23,176 nt of DNA. It comes from Paraglomus occultum (lineage: Eukaryota > Glomeromycota > Glomeromycetes > Paraglomerales > Paraglomeraceae). The notes under the pieces are model-generated. The model made no database searches. It was not told the DNA's origin and saw only the letters and a program-made list of their open reading frames with translations. The DNA is taken from contig CAJVPJ010000509.1 of NCBI GenBank assembly GCA_910592205.1, forward strand, positions 1 through 23,176, in the 5' to 3' direction. Shown in pieces: positions 1-8,119 of the stretch. The translations under genes and the position numbers were made by a program. Every line of letters begins with the position of its first letter. Position 1 is the first letter of the stretch.

Positions 1-225
1 CAGCTCACTGTCAAAGCCACAAAAATAGATAACAGAAACGCCAGTCAAGCAGTCATGCTGGAAGCAGAAGACAGTTTACTTAAAGTTATGGAAAGACTCA
101 ACATCGAAGTTCTGGATGATCGGTTCGGAAATCTTTTGATGCAAACGTTCGGTTGTTTATCTATGTCCCGTCTGGTAAGTCGTTATGAGTCCGGAGCGAA
201 ATTAATCATCTGCAACGTAAGTTAA
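1..225 (+). CDS. 3' end of an unrecognised gene, partial at left edge
   Basis: Frame 1 is open from the first base to a TAA at 223-225 (74 codons). The translation has balanced, protein-like composition (for example LLKVMERLNIEVLDDRFGN). Two good donor sequences, GTAAGT at 175 and GTAAGT at 217, lie in it. The second is followed at once by the stop, so the last coding base may be 174 or 216, with further exons that I cannot place. The 5' part lies outside the window. I do not recognise the family and saw no domain or membrane segment. Confidence 0.4.
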   Translation, partial: QLTVKATKIDNRNASQAVMLEAEDSLLKVMERLNIEVLDDRFGNLLMQTFGCLSMSRLVSRYESGAKLIICNVS

Positions 226-397
226 ATTCACGTGATTAAATTTTGCGGAACATAATGTCTCGGAAAAATGCCAAGAAAAATAATTATGATTGATATATTT
301 ACATATTATTTCTTGGCTGGGACGATTTTGCTGATGAAATATTTAACCGCTAAAACTATATAATTATTTTCGCTATATAATTATCGAATTATACCCA

Positions 398-798
398 TCA
401 GGCAATGGATCCCCCGCTTTCAATCCACTTGTCGAGTCTGATTCGGTCATTCAGATTTCGTGCGTCGTTTAAGTCTTGCCCGGGAATCGAAGAAACGACT
501 GATCCACGCGAACTCCTCTCAATTTCCATTTTCAGATAATCGCAAATAGAAGAAAAGTTATGGCTATTATGGAAAAATAAGCTATGAACAATATAGACGA
601 CGCTATGACGGATCCCTTTTATGACGGGTAGGTTACCATGCAATAATAGACGTGAGGAAAATGCGACAACTTGCCCAGGTCGAAGTGCTACCACTAATCT
701 TGAGTTGAGGGAAAAAAAGTTCTCCACCTTCGAAGTCACCAAGAGCTATCAAGCAACATAGACTATTTGACTCGTCGTGTTTGTCCCAATGGAAATCG
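398..798 (-). pseudogene. 2-oxoglutarate/Fe(II) dioxygenase-like C-terminal fragment, frameshifted
   Basis: Reading from 798 down, the frame gives DFHWDKHDES...CLIALGDFEGGELFFPQLKI. One base later the reading must move to another frame, which gives VVALRPGQVVAFSSRLLLHG, then GIRHSVVYIVHSLFF, and ends with TGA at 398-400. This fits the core of a double-stranded beta-helix dioxygenase: an HxD metal motif (HWD, codons at 783-791), a GDFEGGEL turn, a distal metal His in LLLHGN, and the 2-oxoglutarate-binding Arg in GIRHSV. It may be a Tet/JBP-type or prolyl-hydroxylase-type member; I cannot tell which. The shift is one extra base near 690-700, just downstream of a run of seven A/T at 712-718. The 5' edge at 798 is a possible splice acceptor (AG at 799-800); no upstream exon was found. 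It is probably a decayed copy, or a real gene with a sequencing indel. Confidence 0.55.
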
Positions 799-1272
799 CT
801 TATTGAAATTGATTATGATTATTGAAAAAATATTAATAAACATTCACCATTTTAAATTTAGAATTTTTCATACAAGCTCTGTTTATATTCCTCAACAAAC
901 CTATTAACATAGACTAATAGCAAATTAAGACTGCGAAGTAAATTAAACTTGATATTGGGCTTTCACGACTAGAGATGGAAGAGGGAAGGGTAGCAAATAT
1001 ATTAGATCAGTGACGTAGTAACGACGTAAGACAAGACAATAACGATACGTAGTGAGTTTAGTATATACAAATAAAGCCAACTTGGGTCGGGATGACCGCT
1101 TAACGGTACCTGACTCCTGAGCGGAATTCTAATTGATGAATTACAAAATTATATCTGCGTCTAGATCAGTGTAAGGCTATCGAAATTAGAGACACTATTT
1201 ACGCGACGTTTATCAACCGTAAACCAACCGTTTAATTAATTACATTTATTTTCTTGATAAAAAACCAAAACT
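799..1272. other. Intergenic, nothing clear
   Basis: AT-rich DNA without a convincing exon on either strand. The missing 5' exons of the dioxygenase-like gene would lie here if they exist, but no frame shows the expected protein character. Confidence 0.4.
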
Positions 1273-2079
1273 ATGTGGAATTTGATTATTGTCGCTTTAG
1301 CCGCGTGTTTGTTTATCGTAACTTTCCCTATTGCCTTAGTTCTTTGGGTAATTGGGTGTGTTTTTTTCTGGATATTTATAGTGCCTTCAATGTTAATTAA
1401 AAGTACCTGGGCCATATTTGGGTATAGCATATGGCGTGGCTGGATCTTCATACAGGAAAATTTGCAGACGCGAGTTTTTAGAGGAAGTACAGTATCAACG
1501 CTATTGTATATTTCCTAAACAAATAATTCTTTAAAAATTCACGTTATTTATTTTTTATAGAAACCTGCGAGGTTAGGATAAGTGAATACTACTACGGTCA
1601 ATTGTGTAAAAAAATCGAGACCTATGTATGGTCGTGCTGTTAAAGTTCTGGGAATTGAAACAAGCTTCGGAAACCGGTCATTTCCTCAGCGAATATGATA
1701 ATGGGTTAATTGTTGTCAAACCAATTTCAAGATAGAAAATGATTAAAAACAAAATCACTAACAATCGATACAGGAGAGCGTCAGGAGCTGGATTGGGAAG
1801 CGAATAGGCATTGAAAACAATTCCGGCTTAAAGGCTTGTAATTTAGTTATGCATTTACAAGATTCCATAGTCTACTGTCTAGTAACGAATATTTTCTAAA
1901 TAGAATGTTTCGATGAAAGAGTGCCATCTGAAAAACAAGCGTATGTCAATCTTCTCAGGAAAGAAGCGAAAGGCATTACCGATCTGACTCTTCGTCTCGG
2001 CTATCAACACGGTCGACCACTAGATATTTCGCTTGATGAAAATAATCTCCATCGGAACGTTCAACTAGTATATCAGTAA
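1273..2079 (+). CDS. Small multi-exon membrane protein gene, middle exons unresolved
   Basis: The first exon starts at ATG 1273. It encodes a strongly hydrophobic N-terminus with about two membrane segments (MWNLIIVALAACLFIVTFPI, then LVLWVIGCVFFWIFIVPSML), followed by a polar stretch (IFIQENLQTRVFRG). A GTACAG donor at 1487 would join to an acceptor at 1559-1560 and continue as KTCEVRISEYYYGQLCKKIE. A clear terminal exon is 1904-2079 (CFDERVPSEKQAYVNLLRKE ... NVQLVYQ, TAA at 2077-2079), preceded by the acceptor ctaaatag. Between about 1620 and 1900 several short open stretches in different frames look coding (for example FWELKQASETGHFLSEYDN), so either I have missed small introns or there is a frame break. 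Function unknown. The open reading on the opposite strand is a shadow. Confidence 0.4.
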
Positions 2080-2203
2080 TGATGCTTAACAAAATCGTTT
2101 TTTACAATGGCGGATTAATTTTTCGTATTTTAACCGAACACATAATCGTCATTCATATTGCTTTATTAAAAAAGCTTGAACTCTGGTATATGTTATGCTA
2201 TAT

Positions 2204-2588
2204 CTAATCTCCATACTTTCCCCAATGACAATTATAGCAGAAGGGGTCCTCATCTTCGCGATAGGTCCATTCCTCGATTGAATCAACTGTGATCTGAAAA
2301 TCTGGATTGTTTCCATTCCACCATGCAACGAATTTTTCAGGAGTAGTGAGCCCTTTTTCTTTGAGATCGAACATATACTGTATTTGGGGTCGGGAAATTC
2401 GAGAGTGTATTCATACAATCTCTTAAGAGAAACTTAATATTAGAATGAGACGCAAGCAATTAGTAATTTTCTCCAAAACATGTTGAACCAGAATAAATAA
2501 GATACAATACGGATGCTGTGCTTAATCGTTAATCTTTTAGATTCTTCAGAGTCACTATCATCTTCGTCAGGTGAGTACAAATCATCCT
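2204..2588 (-). pseudogene. Unrecognised small gene with a probable frameshift
   Basis: An acidic exon 2506-2588 (EDDLYSPDEDDSDSEESKR) follows an acceptor TTTTCAG. A GTATCT donor joins it in phase to an exon starting at 2421 (RLYEYTLEFPDPKY). Reading then has to move one frame near 2375-2385 to give QYMFDLKEKGLTTPEKFVAW and end DPFCYNCHWGKYGD, stop TAG at 2204-2206. Both halves look like genuine protein (acidic linker; Trp-rich segment; a C-x2-C pair near the C-terminus), so I read this as one gene broken by a single-base shift rather than two genes. No upstream exon with a start codon was found. Family not recognised, though the combination resembles lineage-specific proteins of mycorrhizal fungi. 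Confidence 0.4.
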
Positions 2589-2724
2589 CTGAAAATTAAA
2601 TTTAATGAGTTTAATATTTAATAATACTTGGAAAAAAGCGGTACTCTCAATTCAATGAAGTATATTGTATTCGAATGTTAGACTATATAAAGAATGCTGT
2701 TTACTAACAATAATTCACTTTAGC

Positions 2725-3109
2725 GAAGGAAAAAAAATTCAAAATGCAAAATCCAATGATATAAAAAATCGAAGAACAAGCTGTATATCATGACAGCTAT
2801 GTAAGTTATGTTATTGTCAATATTATTTTATGGATATTTTATACTAACTTTTTCCCTTTGCAGGATTTGAATGATGAAATAAATAAAATTTTTCAGAATT
2901 TACAGCCATCCAATCTGTTTTTTAAACAAGATAATTGCTCAAAATGTCATCAGAGGTAAATGCATTAAGTCTTGTTATTACTATTATAATGGATAACAGT
3001 ATTTACCTTCTTTCAATTTTTTAGATTAATATCTCTAGTTGATGATGTCAATGAGCTTGAGAGTGAAAAAGATAAACTAGCTGAAGTATTACACAGTCAC
3101 TCTCGATAA
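2725..3109 (+). pseudogene. Unrecognised small gene, three exons, possible A-run frameshift
   Basis: Exon 2864-2955 (DLNDEINKIFQNLQPSNLFF, then KQDNCSKCHQR) and exon 3025-3109 (LISLVDDVNELESEKDKLAE, TAA at 3107-3109) are joined by a clean intron (GTAAAT to TTTTTTAG). The preceding intron, 2801-2863, has GTAAGT, an ACTAAC branch-like site and TTTGCAG. The exon before it ends YHDSY at 2800. Upstream, this frame stops at TAA 2762-2764, inside a run of six A; the neighbouring frame carries GKKIQNAKSNDIK. Removing one A would join them, so this is a frameshift or a homopolymer error. The C-terminus is a short acidic helix with a CSKC pair. Function unknown. Confidence 0.4.
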
Positions 3110-3641
3110 GATGAAGCCGTCGGGCTGGACCAAAAGACGAAAGTTCATTATAACGAAAAATCTCGTTATAACGAAGGTCGTATTGAGTCACGTGAAACAT
3201 CATTATATCAAGCGAAAATTTCTTTATTATCAGTTTAGCAAGCTCCGCTTGAGTAAAATTAAGTTGAGCTTTCTTTTTTTAAACACAAAATTTTTTTTGA
3301 ACACCTGTTAGAGTAAGTAACCCGCTTTATTTACTAATTATACTTTTATTGTTCATCTGTTTTTTTTATTGTTGCGAACGAGTTAAAGAGTGTAAGAATT
3401 TATAATAAAAGCATCGAAATCCTAATTAATTGTTTTAATTTAATTGGTACACTTTAATATTATTATTGCAATAAAATTATGCGCATCTGATATAAATATT
3501 GAAGCCTTTGCCATAGGAAATGAACACGCTAGGAACAACTGTAATAGTAATTGATTATCATTGTTTCTTTATACGGCAGAAAACACGATAAAGGAATTGA
3601 AGATGATAATATGAAAACCGCGCTAACGTGACATTAAGTAG
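3110..3641. other. Intergenic with short coding-like scraps
   Basis: AT-rich. A perfect palindrome sits at 3163-3174 (listed separately). Around 3485-3553 one plus-strand frame (SDINIEAFAIGNEHARNN) looks coding but ends quickly and cannot be spliced convincingly to anything. It may belong with the relic that follows. Confidence 0.3.
3148..3174. repeat. Inverted/direct repeat TTATAACGA, possible transposon end
   Basis: TTATAACGA at 3148-3156 and TCGTTATAA at 3163-3171 form a 9-bp perfect stem with a 6-nt loop. The right arm extends to the 12-bp palindrome TCGTTATAACGA at 3163-3174, so TTATAACGA also occurs twice in direct orientation. Similar CGTTATAACGAA blocks are typical of terminal and subterminal parts of some pogo/Tigger transposons. 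No partner end was found, so the assignment is only suggestive. Confidence 0.3.
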
Positions 3642-3740
3642 TTTAGAAAGCATAAAAAGTTTTTATTCAACAAGAGAACGCCAGCAGCTATTGAAAGTGC
3701 TGTTAATGGTTTGGAGAAATTTATTGCCAAAAAAGGGTAA
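3642..3740 (+). pseudogene. Coding relic, single exon-like fragment
   Basis: After the acceptor-like taagtag, one frame reads FRKHKKFLFN, then KRTPAAIESAVNGLEKFIAK, and ends with TAA at 3738-3740 (32 codons plus stop). Composition is clearly protein-like (short amphipathic helix), but no start codon and no convincing upstream exon was found. It is probably the last exon of a decayed gene. Confidence 0.3.
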
Positions 3741-3878
3741 ATTTAATAAAAGAAGGTATTATGATTATAATATAAAATTAATGCTTATTTAACAACTGAG
3801 GATACTGATAGTCAAACTTTATACATAACTTTAGCCATAATAATAAAGGAAAATCTGTTTAATCGACGTAATCTTTAA

Positions 3879-4414
3879 TACAGTGAGACTCCTCTAAATG
3901 CATACCGTCTCTACGTGCATACTCCCCGAGTTCGGACTTATGCTGTTATTGCATACACCATATTCAATCGATTTTTATGCATAATCACACGTGATATATT
4001 GTTGGTTTTTCTTAAGACTGACAATCATTTGCTCACCAAATAGTTTGTCGGTGTAATTATACGAACCCTTTTCTTGTGCAGTATAATAATGCATTTGTAA
4101 TTATAACATAATATTAAGTCTCAATCTGTCTTTGACAGTCTGTTTAATGTAAAAAAAAAACCAACTTTCTTTATTTAATTCCGTTTAATTGCCCGCTTGC
4201 AATTACTATTTCTCATTTACAACAAAATAATCACCCAAATTTTTTTGTACTATATCCAAAACTCACTTGAACGCTTTAGCAATCGAGATATTGTTGGTTG
4301 ATCGGCTACCGCTTTAACGTCTGTTTACACCATTCAATAAGATCCTTTTGGGTGATATTTGGATTATCCCGCTTTTTCACGTCTTTGTATATTCGTTAAG
4401 GTCGTTTTTGTCAT
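3879..4414 (-). mobile_element. Relic of a pogo/Tigger (CENP-B-like) DNA transposon
   Basis: On the minus strand from ATG 4412-4414 the reading begins MTKTTLTNIQRREKAG and hits a stop. After a one-base shift it continues KKRDNPNITQKDLIEWCKQT, and after another shift ADQPTISRLLKRSSEF (to about 4260). This is the N-terminal helix-turn-helix pattern of CENP-B/pogo transposases. At 3881 a sequence starting CAGTGAGACTCCTC, preceded by TA, has the form of a pogo-type terminal repeat with its TA target site. TGCATAC recurs in the subterminal DNA behind it. No DDE catalytic region lies between the two, so this is an internally deleted, dead element. The opposite terminal repeat was not found. Confidence 0.55.
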
Positions 4415-4835
4415 GGAAATTTTTTTATTATCGCCTGCGGAAGAATTTATTGTAAATATACATCCACTCAATTATTAGTATGCGGCAAAAAAAAAAACTT
4501 AACCATTGTAGAAGAAGTTAATCTTAGCTCAGTACGCGTTGTATGAACGACCAGAAACAAGAACCACAAAGCTATCAGTTACGTATGTACAAACATTGAA
4601 ACATAGACGGAGAAATGGACTTCAGAGCCCAACAATTATTTAGCGAATTAGTTGCGACGCTATTCTGAAATAAAGGTGAGCGAACATAACTTCATAGTAT
4701 ATTCAAGTTACTGTGTAGTGAAGAGAAGTATTAGACTCGACTCGATAATAAAAGTAGCTGGTGGCGTAGTACATGCAAATAAGACTACGTTAAAAGGACC
4801 GTATGTAACACAAGCGTTGAGTTTTAACTCAAACT
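4415..4835. other. Intergenic upstream of the pseudokinase gene
   Basis: No convincing coding frame. It contains an A-run at about 4488-4498. The plus-strand open frame at 4652-4888 overlaps the kinase start in another frame and has no protein-like features. The promoter of the next gene must lie here, but no clear TATA element was seen. Confidence 0.4.
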
Positions 4836-7210
4836 ATGTCGTTACCATCAGCAATTCGCAACTTGATCCAATCTTCCTTATCAAATGAGTATTATAAACT
4901 TGGATGGGTTTCTTGCTCGGGTATTCAATTCAAAACATCAACTCAAATTGATAATGTCTACCACGCTAGTCATTACAGCTTTGAGATAATGATGTTATAC
5001 CTAGGAAATAGCGAAGAATGTACCCAAACACTTGTGAAGGAATTTGCTAGAATATACTCACTTCCGACACACAAGCACAACAATGAGGTCGGTCGGTTTA
5101 GACGACATAAGAAATGGCTCGTACGGCGTAACAGGCTGATAGAAGGCTTTACTAAATATGACGATAACTATTACATGGTTGCTAAGAGGCGCTTTTACCA
5201 TTGTTACTCTCGATATGGATTCTGCACTGCATGCGGAATACTTCGATGTAGTCCCGTGTGGTGCATTTGTGGTCATAAACAATTATCCGATGGATGGACT
5301 AGCAACAATAAGCAACTCGATGAGTTAATTAAGAAATCTCAATTACAAACAAACTCACCCAATGACGCCTATTTGGAATGGATTCCATTTGATTGTATTG
5401 AGTATAGGAGATTTGGATATGGATCATACTTTTATGGTTTACCTACTCATGTGGAGGTTCAAGTGTTGCCAATTCCAATAACAGACAAGACGGATGATTC
5501 ATATTATTATCAGGTGACTATCAATCAACGTATATGATATGTTTACCCATTGTTTAAATAAATACTGACTTTTCACTTTTCACTAGTGGTGTGATGATAT
5601 TCTTGCCACTGATGTTTGGATTACCATCGGATTCACATACAATACAAGGAAACGAATGTATTATCTAATAACAAAGTTTGATGAGATTGGATTATGTCTG
5701 GCGTGTACAAAGCCATTAAACCCTCTGATACGTGCATTCTGTTTCGAATGTAAAACACCACGACCTCCTGACTGGACTACGGGCAACAAGCCTTTGGATT
5801 CATTTTTAATCGAGTCATGGAAGAATCTGAGAGATGAAGCTGATGCCTATATACAGTGGATAAAATACTCTTTGTTTACAAATGTACAAGAGATGACGTC
5901 ATTGCGCCATGGATGCACACACGTAGCAGAATGGTTAGAGCAGACAGCGGATGAACCGACGAGAGTGGTACTCAAGAAGATAGTTGACGAGCAAAACGAC
6001 CAATTATTTGATTTTCATCAGGTAAATTATAAACTATGCAAAATAGTATTATTTACATGCGTATCATGTCTTTAAATCGACCAATGTTGTAACGACTGTA
6101 TTTGTTTATTCAAATAGCTAACAAAGGAATACCCGACGATATTAACGCCCGAGAATATTTGGATAGTTGGAGTCACTCAGGTGCCGTCTACTCGGGAATA
6201 TTATTTAGTATTCTATCACGAACTACGTCCAATATTGGACAAAATTATACGACGACATTGCAGTTACATACGATATACCGACTTTGATGGACTCGTTGAG
6301 ATCGGATCTGGCAGTTACAGAACAGTCTATAAACAAGAAGGGTGGTTACCGCAAATTGTTGTGCGGTTCAAGAATTTTGATGGAATGCTGGAATTATTTA
6401 TTTCCGAGGCAAGTAATAATTGGTAGTGTTAATTAACGTGATATTTAATTGACACTTTTTATTTAACAGCTTAGAAACCACGTCAAGTGTTTGAATTATT
6501 ATCGTTTCCTTCGACTTTATGGAATCACACAAGATCCAGAAACAGAAGACTACATGATCGTTATGCAATATGCTAACCACGGTAGTCTTTTGTCTTATTT
6601 GGATCAACATATTAACAGATTGACGTGGAAGGATAAATTACGGCATTTGAGCGTTATTGCATGTCAACTGGATCGTATTCATGATGTGGGATTAGTGCAT
6701 TGTCGTCTCCATGGCGGAAACATAGTTTTGCATGGTGAATATCCTTATCATAATCATCGTGAATCAGTCATCCCACTGATATGCGATCTTGGTCACTCAC
6801 GATTAGTGAATTTACGCGAGTCAAATTCAACTCTTCGAGGCGTTTTCCCCTTTACCACAACGCCTCGCGATCTTCCCTTTATCGCACCGGAAGTCTTCCA
6901 AACTCGCAAATTCACTCAAAAATCAGACGTGTATTCTTTTGGTATGGTCATGTATTTGATTGCTACTGGTGAAATACCGTTTAGAGATAGGCAGTTCGAT
7001 GGAGATTTAATAGGCAGCATTATAAACGGACTACGACCATCGATGCCTGATTCCGCGCCAAACGAATACAAAGAGCTTGCCGAGCGATGTTGTGATGCTG
7101 ATCCTGATAAGCGTCCTGATGCAAATAGACTTTGTTATGATATTTGCCAGATTGGAAAAAACATGGACTATACGTGGTATACCGTTTATCATAATGATGT
7201 AAAACCGTGA
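4836..7210 (+). CDS. TKL-type pseudokinase with two zinc-ribbon/N-lobe modules before the kinase domain
   Basis: Exons 4836-5513, 5587-6021, 6118-6408 and 6470-7210 join in phase 0 to 714 aa. ATG 4836 is the first Met after an in-frame TGA (4818-4820). Module 1: Cys130, 133, 143, 145, then YLEWIPFD and a worn N-lobe. Module 2: Cys263, 266, 278, 281 (CxxC...CxxC), then YIQWIKYS and an N-lobe keeping RVVLKK (Lys356). Module 3: a whole kinase domain with glycine loop GSGSYRTV (434-441), probable ATP Lys456, hinge VMQYANHGSL, metal motif DLG (574-576), APE (607-609) and SDVYSFGMV. The catalytic loop reads HCRLHGGN (545-552): the HRD aspartate is Arg547. I therefore infer little or no phosphotransfer and a scaffold or regulatory role. 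The third intron is GC-AG (gcaagt donor). The family is typical of mycorrhizal fungi; substrates unknown. Confidence 0.85.
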
Positions 7211-8119
7211 TCACATCACATATTCTAGCACGCTCTAGCTGTTGCTACGGGAGATCTTAATCTGTCCAAACCAAGACATGGCTAGGATTTGGATTCGGCT
7301 AATTTAGTGACTCAAACGGCAGCTTTTTGTAATTTGTGGATTATTTACAGTTTATACGAACCGTTTACTTCTCTTCCAAACTAAATAAATTAAAATATGT
7401 CAATACGAGTCAAATAAATCGAACACGTTTTACTGTCAGATGCCTTGCCGGGGTGGGTCATTCGAATATGTAAAAAAATATAGAGTTAAAAATGTCTCCA
7501 AAAGGTACCTTCGTGTCTATTATCACGTGATCAGAGAATTTCTCATTTAACCGACTTCGGTGTAACTTTATAAAGGCGTCATTTGCCGAGAATACAAACA
7601 ATAAATCATATTTTCTCCACATAAGAATGAATATTCTCTGTGGTGAAAAAACTTTTTTTCTATCTCAGATGCGATAATACTTACAAATTGCCATGGAAAG
7701 AGAATGCGGAGAAAAGTTAGCCATCAAATTGTTATCAGCGTAGGATGAGACAGAACTATGGATGGATAAGTCTTGAGAACAGTTTTCTTTTTTGGAAAAT
7801 TGACGATGACGAAGAATTGTTTGGTAACATCTGATAATAGAGAATTACTCCAAATTATATGTTGCCGTAATCATTTCAGTATTACTCATATTCATCATTA
7901 GTTATTAACAGTCCAAAAATTTATTATAATAGCAAAAACTTCTAATATTACTAATTATCCTTTTTGATTTACAATCTGGTTTGCTGTCTGTGGAAATTCG
8001 CTCTTCACACAAGGCAGCCATCATCCTTTCATTATACTAATATGTACATCAATCAACTACATAATAAAGCAGTTAACTGTTGCTGTACACTTGTGGATTA
8101 GCGTATGATGAACTTGTGT
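7211..8119. other. Intergenic, with an isolated TATA-like element
   Basis: No gene found. TTTATAAAG at 7567-7575 is followed about 50 bases later by ATG at 7627, but that reading closes after 16 codons. A second short frame at 7694 (MERECGEKLAIKLLSA) also closes at once. The pair may be the remains of a gene start. The rest is AT-rich 3' flank of the pseudokinase (plus) and of SET1 (minus). Confidence 0.35.

Noticed and set aside
1081-1130. Possible tRNA or structured RNA around CCGCT...AGCGG
   Set aside because: Only a 5-bp stem, with no cloverleaf or promoter boxes.
3111-3311. 66-codon plus-strand frame right after the small gene at 2725-3109
   Set aside because: Composition is that of translated AT-rich DNA (Lys, Phe, Leu runs) and it has no splice or domain evidence.
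4652-4888. 78-codon plus-strand frame overlapping the pseudokinase start
   Set aside because: It overlaps the kinase reading in another frame and has no recognisable features.
7567-7710. TATA-like element with a short ORF as a gene
   Set aside because: The reading closes after 16 codons and no in-phase exon follows; noted only as a possible relic.
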